The translations under genes were made by a program, and so were the position numbers. Below, piece after piece: positions 54,808 to 62,908 of a DNA stretch of 64,000 nucleotides. Under the pieces are notes generated by a model. The model was not told where the DNA came from. It saw only the letters and a list, made by a program, of their open reading frames with translations, and made no database searches. The stretch's first letter is position 1. The number at the start of each line of letters is the position of its first letter. The stretch is taken from positions 1 through 64,000 of the forward strand of contig JAJRSO010000023.1 in the NCBI GenBank assembly GCA_024278755.1. Reading direction: 5' to 3'. Origin of the DNA: Calditrichota bacterium (GTDB lineage Bacteria; Calditrichota; Calditrichia; Calditrichales; Calditrichaceae).

Positions 54808-57800
54808 ATGACTGCTATGATATTTCAATCAAAAAATATAAAACAGAATGCGAAATTTATCCTGCTAGCATTTTTATTTGTTATGTTCACGCAGTCTGGC
54901 ATTTTTGCTCAGGCAGCTAAAACGAACGGCGGTACGGATACCCTGTTTAATAAAATTTCGATTGAAGATTTATTGAAGATTAAACAACATTACAAAGAAA
55001 AAGTTAACGATCTGCGTAAGGAAGAGGAATCTTATCGTCTTAAGGGGATGGACTGGAGCGCTAATTTTCTTAAAGAAAAAGGTGTAAATATTGCCGATCG
55101 GGATAAGATATATATCCGTCTTGCCGAATACTATATAGAAGACGCCGAAAAAAAATATGATGCCGAAGTGGATGAGTATGACATAAAATATGATGAATAT
55201 GATAAACAACTGGCTCTCTTTGATAAAAAGCAAATTGAACAGGAACCCGTGGAACCGCAGTTTCCGAAATTTGATTATTCAAAAGCCATCGATATTTATG
55301 ATAAGTTACTAAATGAATATCCTTCCAGTGATTACGCGGACGATGCGTTGTATGGAAAGGCATGGCTTTCGGAAAAGATGAATCTGGGCGCCAAAAGCCG
55401 GCAGCTTTACCGTGAAGTAATAGATAAATATCCGGACAGCCCTTTTGCCCCGGAATCGTATATGCGGCTTGCGGAATACTATTTTGCGCCCCGTCTTGAT
55501 AAAACGGACGAAGAGCAAACCGTTTTGGAAACCAGAAAAGCCATTCAGTTATATAAAAACGTATTAAAATACAAGGGTTCAAAAAAGTACGATGAAGCGC
55601 TGTATAAGCTGGGCTGGAGTTATTATAAGTTAGCGGCGCGTGAGCCAAAATACTATAACGATGCCATTACCTATTTTATTCTTACGGCAGATGATATTGA
55701 ACGTTCTCAGAAGCTGGATCCGGCCAAAAAAATATCCAACCCGGATGTACGTAACGAAGCGATTGAATACATTGGCATCAGTTTTACCGATGACGCCTAT
55801 ACCAAGCAGGGTGTGGATAAAGCGCGGCATCTGTTGGAGCGTATAAACGATCGTCCCTACGGACCGGAAATAATGGAATCCATCGGCTCTACTTATAAAA
55901 AAATAGATGAACCCGAAAAAGCCATTTATGCTTACGAAACTTTGTTGGATATGTATCCGCAATTCGAACGTGCTCCGGAAATACAACATAATATTGCCAT
56001 GTCGCTTTATAGCGCCGGCAAAGACGCCGAGGCCTATGTGGCCCGTCAAACATTATATGAGAGTTACCGACCGTCCACCCTGTGGTATTCCGAGCTTGAA
56101 AATTCAGACAATCCCGATAAAGTGAAATACTTAAAGTCGGCTTATAAATTAAGCGAAGCGGCTTTGCGAACCAATCTGCTTTTGGATTTGGAAGCGGCTG
56201 AAGAGATGGATTCCCAAAAGCAGGACGGAACCGTTTATTATTCCAAGGTTGCGGATGAGTGTAAACTGTACCTTGACATTTTTCCGGCAGATTCTAATGC
56301 GTACGATGTGAACTGGTCCTATGCATTGCTGTTAGACAGTCGCTTGGGTCGGTTTGAACAGGCCTTTGAAGAATATATAAAAGTTAGTAATGATTATCTG
56401 GAAGACAGCCATCAGGAAAATGCGGCAATTAATGCGGTTGGCGTTGCCGATACACTGGTAAAAATGAAATATGGAACCAATGACAGCATTTCAATAAATA
56501 TTGCTGATGTCGCCAAGCTAAGTCCGGAAGAATTAACGCCCGAAGAAACGCGTTTAATAGAAGCGTATGATAACTACATTCGGCTTTTTCCGGCAGGTGA
56601 ATACACGCCAAATTTTTTAGCTTCTGCCGGCGGCATCTATTACAATCATAAAAAATTCGCCGAATCAAAAGTGTACTTTCAAACTTTGGTACGGCGTTTT
56701 CCGGGCGCCGAGCAGAAAAGTTTAGCGATGCGTTCTATTATGGATTCGTATTTTGCGCTGGGTAAGTTTAAAGATAGTGAAATGGTCGCTAAGCGCATAA
56801 TGAGCGAAAGCGCCATACCGGAAGAACAAAAGAAATTTGCCCGGACACGTATGGGGCAGGCTATTTTTAAGAACGCCGAATATTTAGAAGAGCAGGGCGA
56901 TTATTTTACAGCCGCTACAGAATATTTCCGGGTTTTTACAGAAGCCCCCGGCGAAACGAAGATGGTTGAGCGGGCGCTCTTAAACAGTGGGCTTAATTTC
57001 CAAAAATCAAAAGACTGGGTTCGTGCGGTTAGCGTTTACGATACTCTGGTAACCCGTTTCCCGAATTCCAAACTGGCCGTTCCCGCTTTGCAGAATATGG
57101 CTGAAGATTACAAAGAACTGGAACAGTATTCCAAAGCGGCGGGCGCCTACGAACGTATTTTTACCGATTTCGGTACTTCCGAAAATGTGGATGCCGCATT
57201 GTATAATGCCAGCTTCTACTATAAAAAAGGAAAAGACTGGAATAATGCTATTCGTGTAAATAATCTGTATATAAAAACCTTTCCGAAACAAAGTTTTGCC
57301 ACCGATTTATTTTTTACCAATGCCGAGCTGTATTTAAAACTAAACAATGTTGCGGAAGCTAACAAGATTTACGAGCAATTTGCAAAACGTTTCCCGGATG
57401 ATCCGCGTACGGTATCCGCTTACTATGAACGCGGTAAATATTATCTCGAGAATGGACAAACAGCACTGGCTAAGGTAGAGTTTAATAAGGCAATTGCCCA
57501 AAGCGAAAATTTTAAGAAAAAGGGAAAAGACCCCAATCCTTTCATAGCGGGAGAAGCTGTGAATTCACTGGCAGAAATTCTGCATAAAGAATTTATTTCC
57601 AATAGGCTCACGCAACCGCCAAGTAATATAAAAGCAAAGCTGGCTTCAATGCGTTCTACGATGAAAAAACTGAACTCAAATTATAGTAAAGTGCTTTCCT
57701 TTGGTTCGCCACGCAGCTTTGAAGCGGTTTTTAATATTGCCCGTTCCTATGAAGAATTCGCGAAAATCTTTACCATGCAGGAAATCAATCCGGATTTAAA

Positions 57801-59607
57801 TGAAACCAAGGCTTTCGTAGAAAAAAAGAAAATAAACGAACAATCTGCCGGTTTATACGAAAAAGCGGTTGAACAATATAAAAAGGCTATCGAAAATATT
57901 CCTGTAATTGCTCAGAAGCTGGGCGTGAATATGGAAGCGCCTGAAGTTGCCGAACCGTCACAGGTCGATACCGTAGCTTCGGAAGATGAAGTAAAACGTG
58001 CGGTTGAAACCGATTCCACACGGGAGTTGGCGCATAAATGGTATTCCAAAGCCAAAGATAAAATATCGGAATTGCTTTATACAGAGGCCTCTTTAACCTC
58101 CGAAAACGTACAGCAGGCTATTCAGATGAAAGCGCCCCAAAAAGATCCGGTACAGCGTATTATTTTCCGTCGCGCAATTCTTTCGAAGGTTGCGGCGCCA
58201 GCCGTTAAACAGACCATTGCCGCCCATATCCGAAATATTCAGGAAGCGGAGGCGCTTGGCTTATCTAATAAATATGTGGAAGAATCGAAACGTCAGGTGT
58301 TACTTACTTCCAATATAATCGGCAGCGAGTTGGAAGTAATTGCTACCTCTGCATTTACCGAATATCAACGTTTAACAGCCGAAACGGCGAACCTGGTAGA
58401 AAAAGAATTCGGCTCCAAAACCGCCCGGGGACTGGATTATTACGGACTCGATAACGATGCCAACCAAATGCTGGATTACGTAAAGATTTTATCGCAGGAT
58501 GTATTAAATGCCTACGCAAAAACACTGATTCTGGCTGAAGAAAACAACATTAAAAATGATTTGGTGAAAAATACGCAGGAACGTCTGGTACGTTATGCGG
58601 TTGAAAAAGCGGATATGTTATCGGCAGAAGCTGAAAAGGCAAAAGAAAAGAGCGCCTACTATCAGGTGCGGTTCGACAGCACCGAAAACTACAATTACGA
58701 TGATGCGGCCGGTTTCTTCGAAAACTATATGTTTTCTCTGACCGATAATGCAAAAAGTATTATGGAACAGGCTTTTGAATATCAGCAGCAGTATGCTATA
58801 AACAACTTGTGGGCAAATAAATTGTTATTGCGTCTGATCCGGCTCGACCCGATTACCTATTCGGCAAATATCGAAAAAGAACGGGTTGAAATCTATTCGG
58901 ATGAAGACTGGAAATACTCCACTACCTATTTTGCCGAACAGTGGACAAAACCCGATTTTGATGACAGTAACTGGAAATATGCGGTGGTAATTCCCAGTAC
59001 CGATAACCCGTTTGCTATCCTAAATGTGAATCCTCAGGCAATCTGGACGCTTCAGCCGCAGGCGGAAGCCACATTACCCGTTGCCGACAGCACCTACCGG
59101 GATTCGAGTGTTTTTGCCGATTCTACGGTTGCCGACAGTATGATGTCTGCTTCGGCCGATTCCGCCGCGGGAATTACAGACACAGTCGCATTCGTTAACA
59201 CGGATAGTCTGGTCTTCTTCAGACGAACATTTGATTTGTCCGGTACGCCGTTGGGAGGCTCTATTTATATCACTGCCGACGACGACTACCGCGTATACCT
59301 GAACGGCGAATATCTGATGGATGATGAATCCAATGCGTACGCCGTGCTTGATTCGCTGGATTTTTACACACTGGAAGTGTATCTTAAAAAAGGAAAGAAT
59401 GTAATAACCATTGATGTTGAAGATAAAAACCTGACGGCAGGCGGTCTTAAATTCTATTCGTATTTTGAACTTTTACCGGCCGATGTGACAGCCGCAGCAG
59501 AAGAAAAAGCTAAAGTGAAGAAGGTATTTGTCGAACCTGATCTACTCAGAAAAGTCAACATCCTAAATAAAAATCGCATATCCCTTAGCAAAGGAAACAA
59601 AAAATGA
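54808..59607 (+). CDS. Giant exported TPR protein with C-terminal beta-sandwich
   Basis: 1599 residues, the largest gene here. Signal peptide at ~10-35 (FILLAFLFVMFTQSGIFAQ). From ~100 to ~1000 runs a long series of TPR repeats (AIDIYDKLLNEYPSSDYADDALYGKAWL, AIYAYETLLDMYPQFERAPEIQHNIAMSLY, RAVSVYDTLVTRFPNSKLAVPALQNMAEDY, EANKIYEQFAKRFPDDPRTVSAYYERGKYYL and others), like YbgF/CpoB and BamD but far longer. A helical part follows, then at ~1370-1570 a domain with FAEQWTKPDFDDSNWKYAVV and IYITADDDYRVYLNGEYL, resembling galactose-binding-like beta-sandwiches. Likely the main periplasmic adaptor of the motor complex. Start could also be ATG 54817. Confidence 0.8.
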   Translation: MTAMIFQSKNIKQNAKFILLAFLFVMFTQSGIFAQAAKTNGGTDTLFNKISIEDLLKIKQHYKEKVNDLRKEEESYRLKGMDWSANFLKEKGVNIADRDKIYIRLAEYYIEDAEKKYDAEVDEYDIKYDEYDKQLALFDKKQIEQEPVEPQFPKFDYSKAIDIYDKLLNEYPSSDYADDALYGKAWLSEKMNLGAKSRQLYREVIDKYPDSPFAPESYMRLAEYYFAPRLDKTDEEQTVLETRKAIQLYKNVLKYKGSKKYDEALYKLGWSYYKLAAREPKYYNDAITYFILTADDIERSQKLDPAKKISNPDVRNEAIEYIGISFTDDAYTKQGVDKARHLLERINDRPYGPEIMESIGSTYKKIDEPEKAIYAYETLLDMYPQFERAPEIQHNIAMSLYSAGKDAEAYVARQTLYESYRPSTLWYSELENSDNPDKVKYLKSAYKLSEAALRTNLLLDLEAAEEMDSQKQDGTVYYSKVADECKLYLDIFPADSNAYDVNWSYALLLDSRLGRFEQAFEEYIKVSNDYLEDSHQENAAINAVGVADTLVKMKYGTNDSISINIADVAKLSPEELTPEETRLIEAYDNYIRLFPAGEYTPNFLASAGGIYYNHKKFAESKVYFQTLVRRFPGAEQKSLAMRSIMDSYFALGKFKDSEMVAKRIMSESAIPEEQKKFARTRMGQAIFKNAEYLEEQGDYFTAATEYFRVFTEAPGETKMVERALLNSGLNFQKSKDWVRAVSVYDTLVTRFPNSKLAVPALQNMAEDYKELEQYSKAAGAYERIFTDFGTSENVDAALYNASFYYKKGKDWNNAIRVNNLYIKTFPKQSFATDLFFTNAELYLKLNNVAEANKIYEQFAKRFPDDPRTVSAYYERGKYYLENGQTALAKVEFNKAIAQSENFKKKGKDPNPFIAGEAVNSLAEILHKEFISNRLTQPPSNIKAKLASMRSTMKKLNSNYSKVLSFGSPRSFEAVFNIARSYEEFAKIFTMQEINPDLNETKAFVEKKKINEQSAGLYEKAVEQYKKAIENIPVIAQKLGVNMEAPEVAEPSQVDTVASEDEVKRAVETDSTRELAHKWYSKAKDKISELLYTEASLTSENVQQAIQMKAPQKDPVQRIIFRRAILSKVAAPAVKQTIAAHIRNIQEAEALGLSNKYVEESKRQVLLTSNIIGSELEVIATSAFTEYQRLTAETANLVEKEFGSKTARGLDYYGLDNDANQMLDYVKILSQDVLNAYAKTLILAEENNIKNDLVKNTQERLVRYAVEKADMLSAEAEKAKEKSAYYQVRFDSTENYNYDDAAGFFENYMFSLTDNAKSIMEQAFEYQQQYAINNLWANKLLLRLIRLDPITYSANIEKERVEIYSDEDWKYSTTYFAEQWTKPDFDDSNWKYAVVIPSTDNPFAILNVNPQAIWTLQPQAEATLPVADSTYRDSSVFADSTVADSMMSASADSAAGITDTVAFVNTDSLVFFRRTFDLSGTPLGGSIYITADDDYRVYLNGEYLMDDESNAYAVLDSLDFYTLEVYLKKGKNVITIDVEDKNLTAGGLKFYSYFELLPADVTAAAEEKAKVKKVFVEPDLLRKVNILNKNRISLSKGNKK

Positions 59608-59915
59608 AAAAAGGAATAGCGCTGTTTTTAGCAGTTTCCGGGGTTTTGATATTTAGTTCCAAAGCGACAATCGCTCAGGATGTGGGCAATAATGTAATCG
59701 AATTAAAAACCGCCGAAATTAAGGTAAAAATCGAAACGCCGCAGGTAAAACTGTACAGCAGTCGTATCAAACCCGAATTTGATGATGTGAATCTCGAAAA
59801 ATCATTTAAAAAAGAAATCATTGGTCTTGGCGAAACCTTTGAAATAAAAAAAACAATTCGACCTAATACAACAAAGCGAATTAATATAGATAAGCTATTA
59901 AAGAAATTACGATAA
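59604..59915 (+). CDS. Small exported protein of unknown function
   Basis: 103 residues overlapping the giant TPR gene in ATGA, so translationally coupled. Signal peptide MKKGIALFLAVSGVLIFSSKATIAQ; the mature ~78 residues are charged (20-odd Lys), with repeats of K-x-E-T/I-K type and no cysteine or known motif. I do not recognise it. Being within the motor operon, it may be a small periplasmic partner. Confidence 0.7.
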   Translation: MKKGIALFLAVSGVLIFSSKATIAQDVGNNVIELKTAEIKVKIETPQVKLYSSRIKPEFDDVNLEKSFKKEIIGLGETFEIKKTIRPNTTKRINIDKLLKKLR

Positions 59916-59938
59916 TTAATTAGTGGAGGGATTCTTCT

Positions 59939-60595
59939 ATGTTTTTAGTGCAGTTTGGTAAATCATTTGCCTGGTCAGCGGAAGGTGCGGTGTTTATGTA
60001 CGCCATCGCTTTATTTGCAGCTTTAGCGGTTGCAATTGCTGCTGAAAGGATTTATTACATTGTTGTACGCTCCAATGTGAACGCTGATAAATTTATGGCT
60101 GAAATTAGAAAACTGGTTGCCGGTGGAAATATGGAACGTGCCATTCAGCTCTGTGAAAAGGGGAAAATGAAAGCGCTTCCGTTTGTTGTACTTCGCGGTC
60201 TTAAAAGAGCAAATGAAAGTGAAGAACTTGATTTCAGAGCTATTCAGAATGCCGTTGACGAAGGCACACTGGAAGTAATTCCGAAACTAAAAGAACGAAC
60301 AAACTATCTTTCTATGCTGGCAAACGTTGCAACATTGACCGGTTTAATGGGAACGATTTACGGCCTTATCTTATCATTCCAGGCGGTTGGTAGCGACTCC
60401 GTTTCCGAAGCCGATAAAAGCCGGATGCTGGCAGCCGGTATCGCTGCTGCCATGAATACGACTATCTTTGGTCTGATGGTCGCGATTCCCACATTGATTA
60501 TTTATACCTACATTGCAAATCGTACCAGTAAAATTATTGATGAGCTGGACGAGCATCTTGTTAAATTAATCAACCTAATTACCGGCAACCGTTAA
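59939..60595 (+). CDS. MotA/TolQ/ExbB-family proton channel protein
   Basis: 218 residues, three membrane helices (about 18-36, 120-150, 160-185). TolQ/ExbB signatures: a cytoplasmic loop with IRKLVAGGNMERAIQLCEKG and the pore region LSMLANVATLTGLMGTIYGLILSFQAVG...LAAGIAAAMNTTIFGLMVAIPTLIIYTYI. Forms the ring of a proton-driven motor around an ExbD/TolR dimer. Strong GTGGAGGG ribosome site. Two ExbD-like genes and an AgmX-like gene follow at once. In this arrangement AglR of Myxococcus gliding is the closest concept, by context and not by measured similarity. Confidence 0.93.
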   Translation: MFLVQFGKSFAWSAEGAVFMYAIALFAALAVAIAAERIYYIVVRSNVNADKFMAEIRKLVAGGNMERAIQLCEKGKMKALPFVVLRGLKRANESEELDFRAIQNAVDEGTLEVIPKLKERTNYLSMLANVATLTGLMGTIYGLILSFQAVGSDSVSEADKSRMLAAGIAAAMNTTIFGLMVAIPTLIIYTYIANRTSKIIDELDEHLVKLINLITGNR

Positions 60596-60618
60596 GCACT
60601 TTCCGAAGGAATTAAATT

Positions 60619-61170
60619 ATGGCTTATAAACCTTCATTACGCCGCAAAAGTGATGAACTGGACATGGAACTGGATATTCGTCCGGTCATGAACCTGATGG
60701 TTGTGCTGATTCCGTTGCTCATCGCGGGTGCGGAGTGGGTAAAATTAGGCATAATCGAAATTAATGTACCGCCGGCAAAAACAGGCGGCCCCGGAACCGG
60801 TGACGATCAGAATGAACAAAAGGAACAAGCCAAAAAACTTGGTTTAACCATTGCCGTTTCTGAAACAGGTATTACCATTGGAAATGCCGGTATGATTCTT
60901 TCCGGTGAAAAAGGGGAAGGCCCTACCGTCGAGAGAAAAGAAGACGGCAGTTACGATTATGCAGTATTCAGAGAAAAACTTATCGAAATCAAAAAGAAAA
61001 TAATTGGCCAGGGATTTGTCGATGAAAATCGGGCGGTACTTACGGCTTCGGCAGATATTGAGTACCAGATTATCGTGGATATTATGGACAACCTTCAGAC
61101 CTATAAAGACGATGAAGAAAAAGTTCATGCCCTGTTTCCCGAAATAAACTTCAGTAAAATACTACAATAA
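60619..61170 (+). CDS. ExbD/TolR-like protein with Asn in place of the channel Asp
   Basis: 183 residues. One membrane helix (~23-40), then a periplasmic domain with IEINVPPA and an end of ExbD type (ADIEYQIIVDIMDNL). In TolR and ExbD the helix carries an essential Asp (PLLDVLLVL in TolR); here the matching stretch is DIRPVMNLMVVLIPLL, with Asn25 at that place. It therefore probably cannot carry protons by itself. Ribosome site AAGGA. The next gene is a second ExbD-like protein that keeps the Asp. Confidence 0.88.
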   Translation: MAYKPSLRRKSDELDMELDIRPVMNLMVVLIPLLIAGAEWVKLGIIEINVPPAKTGGPGTGDDQNEQKEQAKKLGLTIAVSETGITIGNAGMILSGEKGEGPTVERKEDGSYDYAVFREKLIEIKKKIIGQGFVDENRAVLTASADIEYQIIVDIMDNLQTYKDDEEKVHALFPEINFSKILQ

Positions 61171-61195
61171 TTGCTGAATGACGGAGTAAAGTTCA

Positions 61196-61684
61196 ATGGC
61201 GTTTCAACCATCAAAATCCAAAAAGAATCTTAAAGAAGAAGAGGGTGCATTAAATATGAACTCGATGATGGATATGATGACCATCATCCTATTGTTCCTG
61301 CTTAAATCTTTTTCTACCGAAGGCGCATTAATTACCCCTTCGGAACAGCTACGACTTCCTGTTTCACAGCAGGGCGAAAAACCAAAAAAGGAACTGACGG
61401 TTTCCATTGCTAAAAACAGTTTAATGGTAAACGATGCAGTGATTATGGACGTGGCTGATATTGGAAAAGAGGTAATGCTCATACCGCCGCTTGCCAGCAG
61501 ATTATCGGACTATGCGGCTCAGGAACATGAACTGGAAATTGATGTGGGTAAAGAGTTTACACATGAAGTAATTATAGAGGGTGATGAAAAGATCCCTTTT
61601 GAACTTCTCTTTAAAGTGATGTACACCTGCAGCAAAACCGAGTTCTATAAAATGAGGCTCTTAACCGTAAAAAAGGGCTCTTGA
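61196..61684 (+). CDS. ExbD/TolR-like protein with the channel Asp
   Basis: 162 residues. Membrane helix ~24-40 with Asp26 in LNMNSMMDMMTIILLFLL, the protonatable residue of ExbD/TolR. Periplasmic domain with VSIAKNSLMVNDAVIMDVADIG and HEVIIEGDEKIPFELLFKVMYTCSKTEFYKMRLLTVKKGS, typical ExbD ending. Likely pairs with the Asn-bearing paralogue upstream inside the TolQ/ExbB-like ring. GGAG upstream of ATG 61196; 25 bp after the first paralogue. Confidence 0.9.
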   Translation: MAFQPSKSKKNLKEEEGALNMNSMMDMMTIILLFLLKSFSTEGALITPSEQLRLPVSQQGEKPKKELTVSIAKNSLMVNDAVIMDVADIGKEVMLIPPLASRLSDYAAQEHELEIDVGKEFTHEVIIEGDEKIPFELLFKVMYTCSKTEFYKMRLLTVKKGS

Positions 61685-61725
61685 CCAGTTAGTTAAATTC
61701 TGTCAATAAAGAAAGAGTTGTGAAC

Positions 61726-62805
61726 ATGCCAAATGTACAACATGCCCAAAGGGGATCCGGAGGTTTTAAGTTAGTTTCTTTCCCAAAAGAATTCGAACGG
61801 AATTTCTGGGAAGAACTGGATCGGCGTTTTTATATTATTCTGTTAAGTTCTCTGGCAATTGTTTATGGAATTATTATTTTTATGGCCAATACAGAATATT
61901 CTTCAGATTTTGTAGAAAACCAGATCCGGGAGAAATACTTAAAAAAGTTTTATGAGGCCGAATTCGTTACCGAAACACCGGTTGAAAAAGTAGATGAAAC
62001 CGGTCCCGGAATGGGAGAAGAAGAAAAGAAAGAAGAACCGAAAAAAGATGAGCGTGCCGTAAAAGATCAGGGAAAACGGGCCGAGGTAAAGGGCCAGTCG
62101 GCTGCCGAACGTCGGGCTGCTGCTCGTGCAAAAGCTAAGAGAAGAGGACGTCAGAGAAATAGTATGGAACAATCCATTGCCGGGCAGGGCGTATTTGCCG
62201 AGTTATCTGCCGGCGGCGGTGGCGGTTCAGGAGAAGCGGTGGCCGATGTACTTGGTGACGACGCGGCAGGCGGTTTCGGAAATCTGGACGAAGTTCTTAG
62301 CGGAGTTGGCGGATTGCAAACGGCGACTTCATCTTCGAGACGTTCACAGATGGGCGCCCGTAAGCTGGGTGGCGGCGCATCCGGTACAGCCGGGATTGAC
62401 GACCTGATTAAAGGCGGTATCGGTCAGACCACTTCTAAGAGTATTGCACGCCGCGGTGATTTTTCTATTCGTTTCGAAAAAGGAAGCGTAAGTGGAAAAG
62501 CGTCAAAATCCACGTCCCGTTCGGCAGAAGCTATCGGTCGGGTTGTTACGCAGCATCAGGATGCTGTAGAGAATTGTTATCGTAAAGAAGCGCGTTTAAA
62601 TCCAAATCTTAAGGGAAGTATTGCCATACAGTTTACCATTCAGCCAAACGGTCGGGTCGCCCGTGTTAAAATCACCCGGTCTACGCTGAAGAACAGAAAA
62701 GTAGAATCCTGCGTAAAACGACGCGTAAGTAGCTGGCGTTTTCAGGCAATCAATCCCAAAGAGGGCAGCGTTACCTTTAGCCAAAAATTTGTATTTAGTA
62801 GTTAA
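61726..62805 (+). CDS. TonB-like protein with AgmX/PglI C-terminal domain
   Basis: 359 residues from ATG 61726 (spacing from GAAAGAG fits better than GTG 61720). Cytoplasmic N-terminus, one membrane helix (~35-53: FYIILLSSLAIVYGIIIFM), an acidic/basic Lys-Glu-Pro stretch (~80-130), a Gly-rich low-complexity region (~155-240), and a C-terminal domain with VENCYRKEARLNPNLKGSIAIQFTIQPNGRVARVKI...VESCVKRRVSSWRF, two conserved Cys. This is the AgmX/PglI tail domain, related in role to TonB: it carries motor force across the periplasm. Last gene of the cluster; a perfect terminator follows. Confidence 0.88.
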   Translation: MPNVQHAQRGSGGFKLVSFPKEFERNFWEELDRRFYIILLSSLAIVYGIIIFMANTEYSSDFVENQIREKYLKKFYEAEFVTETPVEKVDETGPGMGEEEKKEEPKKDERAVKDQGKRAEVKGQSAAERRAAARAKAKRRGRQRNSMEQSIAGQGVFAELSAGGGGGSGEAVADVLGDDAAGGFGNLDEVLSGVGGLQTATSSSRRSQMGARKLGGGASGTAGIDDLIKGGIGQTTSKSIARRGDFSIRFEKGSVSGKASKSTSRSAEAIGRVVTQHQDAVENCYRKEARLNPNLKGSIAIQFTIQPNGRVARVKITRSTLKNRKVESCVKRRVSSWRFQAINPKEGSVTFSQKFVFSS

Positions 62806-62827
62806 TAGAATCTCTCTTCTAATACTT

Positions 62828-62856
62828 AAAGCCGCATTTTTGCGGCTTTTTTTTTT
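62828..62856 (+). terminator. Perfect intrinsic terminator closing the motor cluster
   Basis: AAAGCCGCA (62828-62836), loop TTTT, TGCGGCTTT (62841-62849), then T-run to 62856. GC-rich 9-bp perfect stem, 23 bp after the AgmX-like stop codon, separating the cluster from aspS. Confidence 0.96.
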
Positions 62857-62908
62857 GTATCCTACTCAATTACTAAGTAGATTGTGCGCCGTTTTATGGA
62901 GAAAAAAT

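Noticed and set aside
55070-55648. Minus-strand frame of 192 codons inside the giant TPR gene
   Set aside because: Antisense shadow in a strongly coding region; no ribosome site or known motif.
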